A DNA stretch of 64,000 nt from Rhizophagus irregularis (GCF_026210795.1 NC_089436.1:1364001-1428000), one strand, 5' to 3'. Shown: positions 37,429 to 50,200, counted from the stretch's first letter. Notes: generated by a model not told the origin, from the letters alone. Program-made: numbers and translations.

Positions 37429-39228
37429 TTAGTTAGGATTTAGAGGTTTAATTTTAACCATTAATTCTTGACAGGTAGTTAATGCAGTAGATTTCGTTTT
37501 TAATGGCGCATTCTTATCAACTAATTCTACATCATACTTTCTATAAATCAATGCAGTTAAAAGTTTCAATTCAATCATTGCAAGTTTTCGTCCTGTATAA
37601 TATTTATTTAGAAAAGTGTGTAATTTAAGAAATAAATCTTTTAATAACGACATCTTAAATTAAGAAAAAAAAGATATAAATAATAATAATTACCTGGACA
37701 AATCCTTAGACCCCCACCCCACATGTTAAAAGCACATTTATGCCTCTTTTCATCTTTTTTCATAAATCTCTCTGGATCTACCTTCTCAGGATCTTCCCAA
37801 TGAGCTTTATTTTTATTGATAGCTGCAAAATTCATATGAAACATAGTCCTTGCTGGCCATTTATAACCAGCGATTTCGTCAGGTTCACTACTATATCTCA
37901 TCATCATGTTGATAACAGGTTTTATGCGAGCTATTTCATAGATAACAGCTTCAGTATATTTAAGTTTATCAAGATCTCCATTTGTTACTGGGCGCGTCGT
38001 ATCATCTCCAAGGACTTGATAAAGTTCTTGTCGTAATTTTTCTTTTATTTCCGGATTATGTTGAAGATAATAAGCAATAAAACTTAAAGAATTCGCGGTC
38101 TATTGTGATAAATAATAAAAATTATCGTTAAATCGGGGTTTCCAATTTTACAGATAATAATAAAAAAAAAAATTTTTTTAATACCGTGTCAGTACCACCA
38201 GCTATAGCATCTCCCATACTTCCAAGAATTTCTTCATCTGTCATAGGTCTCAAGAATTCTTCATCAACATTTCTAGTTTTATTGATATCACGGGGTGTAT
38301 TTGCTGTAATAAAAGAAGTCAACATATCATGTCTGAGAGATACATCTAATGGAGTTTCTTCAATTTCTTTTCTTCTATTTTCAATAATTTGTTCAAGTTT
38401 ACTATAAAAATAATCCCGATTTTTCAATAATTTATCTTGATGTTGTTTAAAGAAAGGAAAATAACGTCTAATAATAGTCGGTATAATAATAAAGAAGGCA
38501 TTTCCTAAAATTAACATTCGAAGAGATTTAATAAATGCTTCAGAATCTTCAATTGAAGCAGGAGGAACATCAGATTTTTTTTCACTTATTGTATTAAAAT
38601 AAGAAGGTAAAGAATAAATTCTTTTTCCTGTAGTTAAAACTATAATCATATCATTTGTAAAACGTTGCATCCAAGCTGAATAATCTGTTGGAGTATCAGG
38701 ACCAATATCTTTCCAATAATTTTCCATTTCATAAAATAATTGATGACCTTGATTTAAAGCTTCATTAGCAAAACTAGGTGTAAGTATAGCTTGAGAAAAA
38801 AATGTTCTATTATATTTCCAAGAATTATAATTATAATTAGTTATAATTCCAGTACCAAAATATTTTAAATCATCTAATTCTTTTAAATGAGGAAATCGAA
38901 GAAAATATTTAGTATTTTTTGAATGGTTTAACATATTTTCAATATAATCCCCACGACAAAGAATTATTCTTCTTCGTCCTAATAATACAACTTCAAATAT
39001 ATCGCCATATTTTTTATGTAATTTTAAAAACCATTCATCTAAATCTCCAGATTTATTTAAAAGATTTCCAATAATTGGAAGTGGTATTGGTCCTGGAAGA
39101 GGATTTATTCTGGTAAAATATTTATAATAAAAATGTGTTACATAAATAAGTATTGTAGTTAATAAAACAATTAATATGTCGGTTTTTTTAAATGATTCGA
39201 AACACATCGTTAGATAATTCATCTTCAT
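37429..39228 (-). CDS. Cytochrome P450, 537 aa, 3 exons
   Basis: Haem-thiolate monooxygenase, probably anchored in the ER by an N-terminal helix (residues about 18-34, ILIVLLTTILIYVTHFY) followed by the proline hinge PLPGPIPLPIIGN. Exons (minus): 39228-38185, 38099-37694 and 37592-37429, totalling 1614 nt in frame with GT-AG borders. Landmarks: SWKYNRTFF (C-helix W-x3-R), AGGTDTTANSL in helix I (A/G-G-x-D/E-T-T), EIARIKP (ExxR), DPEKVDPERF (PERF) and the haem loop FNMWGGGLRICPGRKLAMIE with the Cys ligand in the usual FxxGxRxCxG frame. The last exon joins exactly after the loop's glycine codon. The CYP family and substrate cannot be assigned by eye. An orphan copy of exon 3 sits in the right duplication arm. 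Confidence 0.92.
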
Positions 39229-39239
39229 CCTGTTAATTA

Positions 39240-40048
39240 AAAAGATTGAGTGGGCAATAAAAAGAGTAGGTGAGAGACCACTGTATTTAATACTTTATTA
39301 TATCTAATTTTCTCGTGAGAAGTTCTTGAGTAATACGGTGTAGGGTAGGAGGTGTTGTGTAGTGTATAAGCCCCCGCGTGATACTATACACATGTGATAA
39401 ATAACATAACCTAGCCAAAATTATCATAATGCCGGCCGGGGTGTTATTTATCACGTACGTTTGTTTCACTCCATTATATGTTACACACTGCTAAATATCA
39501 CCAATGGTTAAAACGGTTAAATTACATCCGATATATATATCGCCTGATTTTTTTATGTTACATTCGGATCATATCAGCCCATATCAGCTGAATTCTCATT
39601 TCCATAATATAATCAAAAAAATGACATGTGATTACGCGTAGGTAAGACGAATACCCAGAAGTAGTGCATCAATTTATCCGGATATCCGTTTACTATTAAT
39701 ATCCGGATAAATTATCGTCGGATTAACCGGATTTAAATTTTAAACACGGATCTTAAAGTCACGTGCTATAGTTATTGGCTGCGGAATTTTAGATAGTCAA
39801 ATACTGTTTTAATAATATACATTTTTCGGTTATTAACTAGTACAAATAAGCTTTATTGCGAACTGATTGAATTATGTGATAAATGCACTTATGCACATAT
39901 GTAATGTGTGACAGGTTAGGTCACGTGCAGGTGACAAATAATATCTTTCAAAAAATCCAAGTGTTTTCGAACTCTCGCCAGCACGTATTATAGTATGATC
40001 GACCTAACTTGTCACACATTATAGATGTGTGTGTTAAATATAACGATA
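39240..40048. other. Intergenic: P450 upstream region with hairpins
   Basis: Short hairpins include a GTGATAAATAAC..GTTATTTATCAC pair at 39391-39453 and ATTTATCCGGATAT..ATATCCGGATAAAT at 39672-39711. A TA-flanked MITE is listed separately. A 60-codon frame at 39287-39469 is not credible. Confidence 0.5.
39904..40019. mobile_element. Short MITE with TA target duplication
   Basis: The ends are ATGTGTGACAGGTTAGGTC and its inverted copy GACCTAACTTGTCACACAT, about 19 bp with one mismatch. Each is flanked by TA (39902-39903 and 40020-40021). At 116 bp and with no coding capacity, it fits a Tc1/mariner-type MITE. It ends 30 bp from the distal stop codon of the kinase gene. Confidence 0.7.
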
Positions 40049-41996
40049 CTAATAAACAATATGACCAATGTTTGAGTCATTAAATTTTGGAATACAACGG
40101 CCATTCATAAGACCACTATTCGGATAGGTGATTGAAATTGATGGAATTGAAGGATCTATAAAATAATAAATCATAAGTAAAAAAATATAAGTAAAAATAA
40201 ATATCATTTTGTATAAACCTTTTATTATAATAAATACAAATTTACCAATTGAAATTGCGCAGCTATATCCATGAGTATCTAAAAAATATATACATATAGT
40301 ATATATATATAATATTAATATTATGAATATTATTCTAATCATCATTGGATTAAAAAAAAAACCTACCAGTAATACAATCATCATCATTGAATTTAATTAA
40401 ATCTAAAAAAAAAAATTTTATTTAACGAGTTAATATCAAATATCAATAAAACAACATTTATAAATTCTTAAATACTGTACCATTTTTAACGAGAAATGGT
40501 AACCTTAGAATATGACTTTCATTCCAAATCCGTTGACTATGAATGACTTGTGGATATATTTGTTTTGATATGGTTAATAAACTTAAACATCTTTTTTCTT
40601 CTGCAGCTTTAAATCCAAATACATCTTTGCGATTTCCTTTAATCATTGAATTTGAAAATTTCCAAATTCTATTACGAACTTCTTCCATGGTTGGCCGCAA
40701 ATTTGGATCCGGATTCCAACAATCTTGAATAAGTTTAGCAAATGCAGGTGGTGTACCTTCAACTATTTTGGGTCTTCTACCTTCAATAATTTCATAAACG
40801 AGGTGAATGTCTTGTCTCACATCAGAGAATGGCATACGACAAGATGTTAATTCCCAAAGTATTATCCCAAAAGAATATACATCTGCAGCTTTTGAATATG
40901 AATTTCGACGAAGCACTTCAGGTGCCATATACCCAATTTTTCCAAAAATGCTATTATTCGTCTTTTGATTCGCAATATCATCCTCTTTCAAACATAGTCC
41001 TAAATCAGCAATCCAGGTCCACAAAATTCCGTAGCATGTAATATGATTCAGGATGTTACCGCTATGAAGATCGCAATGAATAAGTTTCTGGATAATATAC
41101 GAAGAGTATAATATTAAATTAATTTATTCATATATTATTTGAAACATAAGAGGTATAATAAATTGTAGTTCACCTTTCTATGAAGTTCTCGAAGAGCTTT
41201 AGCGATATCATGTGATAAGTGAATGATACGTTCCCATGACAATTCTTGATGATTCTTTTTAATATAAGAAGTTAAATCACCTGAAGTAAAAAACTGAATT
41301 AATATATATATATATATACATTATACTTTTATGTGCACATCGTTAAAACTTAAAACTGACCTTGATTTGCAAAGTTAGTAACCATCATATAACGTCCTGT
41401 ATCCGGATGACGAGTTACACCAAAGCAATGAACTATTCTTTTTACACCAATGCAAATAGAATGATGCTCAACCTTGTATAACAGATTTATACAGATATAG
41501 ATAAGGTAAGCATTTATTTTATTTATTTATTTATTTTTTTTGTTTATATTTTTTAAGTAAATTTTATTCATACTTCTTTGAGGAATTCTTTACGTCTTTC
41601 ATCAATACCATCACGTTTAAGAGTTTTAAAAGTAATCTTTCTTGGACCAGATGCAACCCATTTCATTAGTTCATTATCCCATTTCCATCTTGGACCTTCA
41701 ATCCAAGTAGCAGAATAAACAATTCCAAATCCTCCTTCTTTAATCTTCTCAATATTCTCAAATTTTTCAAAAGGGATCCATTCAAGATATTCTGTATGTG
41801 CATCAGCATTTAATTGAGTATTTCTTATACATAAATCTAATTCATGAAATTCACTCGTCCAATTTGGAAAATCATCTTGAAGACGTTTTGAATCGCATAC
41901 GGTACACCAAAAAAGTGCGTTATTATAAACTTTCTTACAGACTGGACAGGAATCACCTTTAGGAAATTCGTCAATCTCTTCTGTATTAACTGACAT
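40049..41996 (-). CDS. TKL-type protein kinase with N-terminal zinc-binding motif
   Basis: Exons (minus): 41996-41574, about 41472-41362, about 41281-41174, then a long exon from about 41083. The N-terminus has two CxxC pairs (SCPVCKKV and WCTVCDSK), a likely zinc knuckle. Kinase landmarks: KEGGFGIVYSATW (glycine loop), KITFKTLK (Lys), LHRKLIHCDLHSGNIL (HCD in place of HRD), ADLGLC (DLG in place of DFG), GYMAPEVL, DVYSFGIILWEL, DCWNPDPNLRPTMEEV. The long exon can read to a stop at 40458. Alternatively a GTACAG donor just before that stop, and three small exons all in phase 1 (blocks IKFNDDDCIT, THGYSCAISI, ITYPNSGLMNGRCIPKF), extend the protein to a stop at 40049. I favour the longer form because four junctions keep phase. 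Aspartate in HCD is kept, so activity is possible. Confidence 0.82.
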
Positions 41997-43638
41997 TAAT
42001 TATGGTCTATGGAGTTTTATCTTGAAAAGAAAAAAAAATAAAGTCACTTAACGGAATGATAACAAATTTCCGTAAGAATATATACGAAAAAAACTTTAAT
42101 TCCGATTTCTGCGAGGCCAATTTGACGATTTTTTTTTTAAAAAAAAAAGCTTGAATCCTTCCAAGTGAAAGAAATTCTACCTCTTAAATATTAATGTCAT
42201 TAACAAAAAATTTTAATAACTGATATGATGATAATTCTCAATGTACTACGAAATAAAATTCGTAATACCATTAATTTATATTAATTGATTTTTTTATAAA
42301 AAAGAATTTTAGAAATTTTAGATATTATTCGTCCATCTTACTGTAAATATTTATTAATTAAAAAAAACATAATAAGATAAGAGCAAATTTTTTTGGTAAT
42401 CTATCAATTTTCACATTCAAAACCCAAAATCTGTTATTTAAAAGAAGCATTAATTTAACCATAAATAGTAATGAAAATTATTTAAAAATGAAATTTTTTT
42501 TCATTGTTTTTTTATTATTTGAGGGGGATACGTCGATCATTACATTATTTGGATGATTTTTATTGTTTTTAAAAAAATTATAGATAGAAGAATCTCAAAA
42601 TTGAATGAAACATTGAATTATTAATCATATCAGATATAATTAAAATTATAGCAAAAAGTTATCGATCAATTGATCCTGGACGACGGTCTTTTGAAAAGTA
42701 ATAATGAAGCGCTTTGAATTTTTTTTTTTTTGCGACGTTAACAAGATTAAGTAAAGATGAAATGACGAAAATAAAGTTTGGTTTCTCTGTGATAGATCAT
42801 AGATACCGAATAAAAGGTTCCAAGGCCCTGAACTGAATGAACTGATTAATTGGATTGGGGATCAAAATTTACTAACCTTGTTTGTTAGCGTTGTAGCACA
42901 AAAAAAATTCAACAATTATATACTTCCCAATTACGGAGAAACCAACGTCCAGAAATTGATATCCGATAATATGATCTACAATTCTGGCAATTCTGGATCC
43001 GGACCGAAGTAAGACCGATTGACTCTACTTAAAAGAGAAAAGTGAGGAAAATAAAAATAAATTTTTGAACTAGGTTTTCTTAATCTGTAAAATAATAGAG
43101 AAAACTCTTAAGAGACAATTTATCCTTTTAATTATAATAAAGGGTATTAGTGGGCTAAAATAATCGGAAGGACTTCGCTTGTCATTTATTATCATAGTTT
43201 AAATGGGCTGGGCTGAGGGAACTTTTTACCCGAATTTGGAAATACAAAGTTTAAAGTTTAACACATTTCTTTGTTAGCTGTTTCGTCTTTTACCTTATCT
43301 TGGTACAATTTTAGCAATTATTATAACAAAGTGAGTCCTTTTATTCAAAAAAAGAAAAGCAAGAAAAAAAGAACCAATTTTGTTACATGCATACAATATA
43401 AATGTTTCAAGTTTTAGCCGATTATGAGACAGAATTAGTTTAAACACTAATTGTTACTGCGGTCCTCCTCTTCATATAAATTCATCTTTGAATTTCCTTA
43501 TAAAATAAATTTATTAATTCTTCAAATCTCGCTGGTTGAGGTCAATATCATATATATTTATTTTTATTCAAAAAAATTATAAAATTATCTCTTAGACACT
43601 TTACATTTTCAAAAACTTCATTTTTACAAATAAAAACA
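41997..43638. other. Intergenic between two divergent genes, no further gene seen
   Basis: Holds the promoters of the kinase gene (minus) and the membrane protein gene (plus). AT-rich with A/T runs; short open frames only. No repeats or element ends were recognised. Confidence 0.45.
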
Positions 43639-44241
43639 ATGTACATACTTACACAAAAACTTGAAAAAATTTTTGATAAGAAAATATTATTATCGTCATT
43701 TCGACAATACGCTTTATTCTTTTCATTCATTTATTTTATATCAGTTATCATATTATTGTATTACATTCCTTCAGATAACCTTAAAACAGAACCAAATTAT
43801 AATGATGGAATTATAATTTCAAATCAAAATTTACAACAAATTTCTAGAAAAATTCCTTTATATACTATAAACATATCAAATAATACAGTTATTGGATCAA
43901 TAAGAATTTCTTCTTCAAAAGAGGAGAATAATAAATTCGAATTATCTGGTTTTTTATATTTTACTTATAATAAATCAAATATATATAATATGAAATATAT
44001 TTTGGTATCAGGTGAATCTTGTCATAATTGGAATAATATTACACAAGATATCTCTAATAAAGTTATTTTTAAATCTCGTCATCAAGGAACAAAGATTTTC
44101 AAAAAGATTAGAGAAATATCTTTTGAATCAAATAAGATCGAATCGGCAAGTCATTTTGTTATTATACAGAATTTTAGACGTAATTATAGACAAATAGCTT
44201 GTAATTCACTAAATAATGCGTCTAAAACGAACACTTTTTAG
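43639..44241 (+). CDS. Unknown single-pass membrane protein, 200 aa
   Basis: A single open frame from ATG to stop. Residues 1-23 are basic. Residues about 25-44 (YALFFSFIYFISVIILLYYI) form one membrane helix, and the remaining ~155 residues form a likely extracytoplasmic domain with several N-x-S/T sites (NISNNT, NKSN, NNIT). Within it, TVIGSIRISSSKEENNKFEL and FLYFTYNKSN alternate like beta strands; Cys occur in GESCHNW and IACNSL. The gene lies inside the inverted duplication but has no copy in either arm. I do not recognise the family; a type II membrane or secreted-type protein is the most that can be said. Confidence 0.6.
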   Translation: MYILTQKLEKIFDKKILLSSFRQYALFFSFIYFISVIILLYYIPSDNLKTEPNYNDGIIISNQNLQQISRKIPLYTINISNNTVIGSIRISSSKEENNKFELSGFLYFTYNKSNIYNMKYILVSGESCHNWNNITQDISNKVIFKSRHQGTKIFKKIREISFESNKIESASHFVIIQNFRRNYRQIACNSLNNASKTNTF

Positions 44242-44507
44242 GTTAATTTAGATAGAAATATATTTTAATTATTTTAATTTATTATGTAGTTTAAAAAGAA
44301 ACAGTTAATAAAATGTTCATGTTATCACGTGGTTTACATGTGTGAAATCGTAGATACGGTTTGGTGTTGTAATAATGTTTTCATGGCATAGGGGACGCAG
44401 ATACCTAATATTCGTATGAGACTTGCCCCACATTTATCACCTAATGATGAATGAAAAGCATGGATGATAGAGAGTGGTTAATTAAGGATACAAAATGTGA
44501 CGCTGCT

Positions 44508-44675
44508 CTCAAATTAAATAAATATTATACAGGACGAAAATTTGCAATGATTGAATTAAAACTTTTAACTGCATTGATTTATAGAAAGTATGACGTGGGA
44601 TTACTTTATATGAATGCGCCATTAAAAACGAAATTTACTGCAGTAACCACCTGTCGAGAATTAATTATTTGTTAA
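44508..44675 (+). pseudogene. Orphan last exon of the cytochrome P450
   Basis: Reads YYTGRKFAMIELKLLTALIY followed by RKYDVGLLYMNAPLKTKF, matching the P450 C-terminus (GRKLAMIELKLLTALIYRKY, then DVELVDKNAPLKTKS). The intron acceptor ATTATACAG is retained just before the exon, but no upstream P450 exon is present here; the preceding 60 bases are unrelated. The frame is still open through most of the exon and ends slightly early (LIIC). It is a duplication remnant, not a gene, though it could act as a 3' exon for some upstream transcript. Confidence 0.85.
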
Positions 44676-45549
44676 CAACATTTATTTAAGTTAAACCATT
44701 ATATAATATGTTCGTACATAATATCAGCTTTTTAACTACAGTTAATTATAATTTCAATTTTTATAAATTACTTATCAGCAGGTTATAATATAATAACTTA
44801 AATTATTTAGCTGGTATTTAATCTTTCACTGTGATATTAACCATCAATATCTTGTTATTATTATTACCAGAAAAATCGTCTTTTACGGCTTACAAACGTG
44901 CTACTTAAGCTACTTAATTCAGCTTTTTATTAAATAAATTTAATAAAGTTTCCCTAATAGTGTTTATTAATTTGCTGTAATGTTTTTTTTTTTGAAATTG
45001 TATAAAATACTAAATAAATTTCACTACTCACTAGTCTAGTACATTATTAATCATATTATGTTAGCTATAACTTATAATAATAATGACGTGACAACCAAAA
45101 TCACTGCAACTGCCACGTGAAGTATTAGTACGAAAAAAATATTTAGAGTCTCTACGTATTCTTTCAGTTTTGATCTCTCGATGGTTAAGTAAACTTTTTC
45201 AGGAATTTTCTGTTATTAGTGACTCGAATTCAAGTTCCAAAACGCCTCTATATTGCGAACATCTAAACCATTAGGATTATCGCTTTAGAGTTTAGATTGT
45301 TTACACATTATTTTCTCAGATTGGAAGCAAGTGTTTAACATTGACTTAGGAAGAGACTCTGTTAAATCCTTTAAACGAGAATTTGATGAAATTGTATTTT
45401 ATGATCAAGTTTGTCATCATGTCATCATTTCATACATATCATACATAACATACACAGTTTTAGCAGAAATTTTTAAATTGTAATATATTTTATAACTATA
45501 TAAATTATTTAATACACAACAATTCTAATAATATTCATAATTTTTAAAT
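44676..45549. other. Spacer in the right duplication arm
   Basis: Diverged homologue of 36193-37428 without the foldback and Harbinger-like insertions. No gene. Confidence 0.65.
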
Positions 45550-47039
45550 TTATGGTTCTAAACTATCACATCTTACAATACCTTTAGAACGATAAGAACC
45601 AAGAAGTAAAGTATTTCTTTTTCTATCTACAGCGGCTATCGTTGTTAATTTATATAAAGATCCATCATCTTCAAAAATAGTTTCAAGAGAGTATTTTTCA
45701 TCACCCCCTTTAGTATTATTACTAATTTTAAATATTCCAGTTGCCATAAGAGGAAGTTCTAGATCGTTGCCATAAATCATAATCTGGTATAGGTCTTGAA
45801 AAACTATTAAAATAATAATAATAAGTTATATAAATTTATAAACAAGATTAGTTTCTAATAAAATATTACTTACTAGCACCATAAATTTCACCAGTTTCTT
45901 CATCAACACTAAGATTATCGGTAGCATATCCTGTGAACATTTTATCCTTTAATTTAAGTTCGTTATTATTCTTGTTTCTTTCATATATTAAAACATGACC
46001 AGATGTTGTGGCAACATATAATAGAGAATGATCAAAATTCGCGGTAATTCCATTAGGAGTTCGCATTTCAGCAACAATTTTAGTTTCATTCGTGATTGAT
46101 GAATGGAATACTACATTCGCCCATGGAAGAGGGAAAATATCTTGTAATAATAGTAAAAAATAGATAATTAATTTTTTTTTTAAAAAAAAAAATCATGAAA
46201 TACGAAATTTATATAATAGAAAAACTCACATTCTAACAGTTTATTTATGGGGTTGCTAAAATAATGATCATTAGTAAAATAAAATTCATGTCTTGAAACT
46301 GGGAAAACATCATTTGGAGTATTTATTAATTCATGTTGAATTGTTTCTAAATGAATTAATTCATTTGTATGTAAAGTATGTTCAAATATTTCAAAACAAC
46401 TTCCAGATCTTTTATGATTTACGAAAAATAAATATAATTTATTTTCATTTTCAGGATCTTCATAAATTCCTAATCCATGAGTTGCAAAATCTTCTTCAGG
46501 GGGGAAATTTTTCAAGACAAGTGGAATGAGTTTATCATTCTAAGAAAAAACGTTCATATATATATATATATATATTAATAATTAATAATAAGTATATATT
46601 TGTAATGAAAAATTAATAATATAATTCTAACTTACATTGATATCGTAGATATAAGGCGTATCTATTGACTGAATACTGGAATTATAAGTACCAATTGGAG
46701 GCCAATAACCTCTAATTCTTTCAATTTCTTTTCCGCAAGCCATAAAAGCGTAACCAGTACGATGATGAATATGAATATCTTCACACGCCTCAACACCTTT
46801 ATATTGTACAATATGATTATTTTTTTTTTCACAATTATGAAGCTATATATATATATGTATGTAAAAAAAAATTCAAAAGAAATTTGTTCACCTTCGATTT
46901 TTCTACACTTTCCATTTTCATAAGGTTTAATATGCGGTCTATTATATCCAAAAACAGTATAAAATTCATATATCCAATTATAAGAAAGTGCTGTAATAAT
47001 TGCAAAGATTAAAACGAGAATTGTTATACTTCGAAACAT
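45550..47039 (-). CDS. Paraoxonase-like arylesterase B, 379 aa, 5 exons
   Basis: Inverted paralogue of the gene at 34683-36192. Exons (minus): 47039-46892, 46796-46636, 46539-46230, 46140-45874 and 45803-45550. The first four are exactly the same lengths as in copy A (148, 161, 310, 267 nt), and the last is 12 nt shorter, so all 1140 nt stay in frame. It has the same N-terminal membrane anchor (ITILVLIFAIITALSYNWIY), GVEACEDIHIHHRTGYAFM, NDVFPVSRHEFYFTNDHY, LPWANVVFHSS and RTPNGITANFDHSLLYVA. LPW is closer to the PON consensus than LSW of copy A. The start of the last exon (FQDLYQIMIYGNDLELPLMA) differs strongly from copy A although the flanks are nearly identical, which suggests small compensating indels in one copy. 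It appears functional. Confidence 0.86.
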
Positions 47040-47240
47040 GTTTATTTATTATAAGAAAAGGAAGACTAGAGGACAAGAAAGTAAGTAAAAAATATGGGAA
47101 ATTTGGTTTATTTTATGCTCAACTAAATTGGATAAAGATTTCCTAAAATTTCCCGATATAACGATGTTTACGTAATGCTACGAGACTCTTAGTCATCGAG
47201 AGATATGGTAATCGGTAAATATTCGGTATAGCTCAGAATA

Positions 47241-50200
47241 AAACAAAAACTATAAAACTATGCTCTCTGAGTACATGATGGACCGGTACTACCATAGGAA
47301 AAGTCAATCGTGAATTAAAAAAAAATAAAATAAAATAGAACAAAAATTATACCATTGTACTTGGAACAAGTGTAATGATAACCCTAAATAATGTTCATCC
47401 TGTACAAAATTTTTATTCAAACAATAAATTATGTACTACATGCCTACTCGGACACTTCTATAAATCTGGTTACTCTAATTAAACTCCAAAAGTTAACTCC
47501 TTCCCTAATAAACATGTCAACTCAATTAAAAGAGAAATTTAAGAAACACACCTGTATTAGACTCCGGAGAATTTTTTTTTTTTAAAATCATAGGTATCTT
47601 AGAAGATATTATTAATAATTACTAATCTATATCTAATATTTTAAAAATATTATCTAATTTAAAAGACTTTTAAAATTTAAATGCATCATATTATAAAAAT
47701 CCTATTATAACTAATTGCAAACTAAATATATTAAAGTTTATTTATTTAATTTATTAACAGTATTCCTAATTTCTCACTTATAATAATACTAAAAAAATTT
47801 TGCATTATAGATATTACAAGTAATCTTAATTTATATGTTATTTTTTTTTTTGAATTAGGTTTATAATAATTTTAAAATACATTTTTAAAATATATTAAAT
47901 ATACTTTTGTTATTATTTTATAATTGTATTGTATCTAGTTCTATAAAAATAATTCAAAATAATATCACAATAATTTTTTATAATTATTTTATTATTGTAA
48001 TGTAATTAACTTTAATATTATTTTAATATATTAATTTCAAAATACTTCAAATATATTAAATATATTTAAAAATTTTATAAAATAATTGAAAAGTTACTGT
48101 ATTTAGATTTACAATAATAAATACATATATATATATATATTTATATATAGTGATTTTTTGTAAAGTAGATAATACTACTGTCAAATTTTAAATACAAAAT
48201 ATATTTTTTATTAATTTTCTATTATTTTTAAAAATTGGATTTATAACTTGTATTTAAAACTTAAATATAATGCAAAAATACTGCTAGATTTAATATTTAC
48301 TTACTAATTTAATTAAATAAATTATTAGTAAAAAGTAATTGAAAATATTTTTGATTAGTATTTTATTAATACAAAAACTATAATAAAGTTCAAAAAATAA
48401 TATATTTATATGTAATTAACTATAAGAAATATTTTTTTATAAGTATTATATTTTTACTTATAAAATTAAGTTAAATTTAAAGTTTAATATATTTAAAAGC
48501 AGCCTTTCAAATAAGAAAAAATAAACTAACTTCTAACATCAAAGGTAAAACATTCATATTATAATCATTTTCACTTTTACTAGAATCACTATCATCTGGA
48601 ATACTTTTAATAAAATCATTAAAAAAATTGCATCATTAGAATCATCACTTAAAATTGATTCTGAATCACTTATTTTAATAGTATTTATGATAAAATTTAT
48701 AAAATAATGACAAAGGTAAGGTTAAGATAAAACATAATTTATATCATACTGTTTAAATTTACTATTATATTTTATAATTATTAAAAATTTATTATTATTA
48801 TTTTATTATATATAAAAATTAGAAAAAATATTATTATTATACTTTTTACTCCTTTTTATTGTATATCAAAACCACACTATTTCTAATTTATATAATTATC
48901 TTTTTAAATGAAAAATAAATAGTCCTAAAATATTTGTAATCATTTTTCAATATTTTATAAAATTTTGTGTATTTTTTCTTATTTGAGTTTTCAAGAAAGG
49001 ATTACTTTCATAGCCATTATTAATTTTAAAAGTCTTCCATGATTCTGAGAATTTCTATATTTTGAAAGTTTATTGTAATAATAGTATTTTGAAATAAATA
49101 CTTTGATATGGAAATTGTAAGATAAAGTCCATTAGATTGAATGATATATAACTTAATTTTTATGATATTAGCTTTAGCTTTTGCAAAAAAAAGTATTGTG
49201 AGTATTATTTTTAAATAATACTTCAGTTTTTTAAAGTAACCTTTTTTTTTTATTATGAATACTTAAGATATCATTTTCTTGAACAAGAATTTTAGTACCT
49301 AAAGATTTGAAAAATCCCTTATTATTTGATAATTTTGAAGTATTGCAACCATCAATAGAATCCTAAACAATACTGATATAACTTACATTTAAGTTTGCTT
49401 AGAGTTTATATTAAAATTTTTCAAATGTTGTGTAATATTTTAAAATTTTGTTATTTTACATATCTTTATTTTTAATACAATTAGTAACTTAATTTTAATA
49501 AAATTTATATTATTAGATTCATCTTGATGAGAGAATTCTAATGATAGTAAAATCACATTTTTAGCAGCAATATTGACAAAGTTATATCATAAAATATATT
49601 TTTACTTCAGTATTTAAAGTTTATTTGTGAGTTATATTAGTATTATTCAGGATTTTCCACCAATATTCAAGATTTTTTTTAATTTGTTATATTAATTGAA
49701 AGCCAATTCTCTATAACTTAATTTTATATCATCATTTCTAAGAAATATATTTCTAATTAATGGAGTCCAGATATATATATTTAATTTAATTTCAAACATA
49801 ATTTGTAAAAAAATGTTATTTTTATATAAAAAGAAAAAATGTTTAAAAAAAATTTACAAAAAGTGAGGTCATTTGATATAATAAACATATCAATCAGATT
49901 TTCATTAAAAACTTTTACTAAAAATCTCAAATTTACTATATTAGAAGAATTGTATCACTTCCTCTTTACAATCAACCACAAACTTAAAAATACTTATTAG
50001 TAAATTTGACAGCTTTAATTTTAAGGTTTCATAGTTAATTAGCAATAAAATGTTTAAAATTATTAGATAAAAATTTTGTATAACCAGAGTTATAGATGTT
50101 AATGATACCAATACAAAAAGATTTTTTTTTGTGATCTTCAAATTTGAGTAAATAGAATATATATTTAGTATATTATTATATATTAATTTTTTATTCATCA

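Larger units (their letters stand above)
34470..37593 (+). repeat. Left arm of an inverted segmental duplication
   Basis: It matches 44508-47240 in opposite orientation. Homology starts upstream of the arylesterase gene (GAGCTATACCGAATATT at about 34479 in this arm), runs through all five exons and introns, the 3' spacer and the final P450 exon, and stops at that exon's 5' splice region. This arm carries two insertions missing from the other (36656-36863 and 37100-37254). Confidence 0.85.
44508..47240 (-). repeat. Right arm of the inverted segmental duplication
   Basis: Inverted counterpart of 34470-37593. It contains arylesterase B (minus), a shorter spacer without the two insertions, and only the last exon of the P450 (plus). 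The inner breakpoint lies at the end of the second P450 intron (TAAATAAATATTATACAGGA is shared; the sequence before it is unrelated). Confidence 0.85.
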
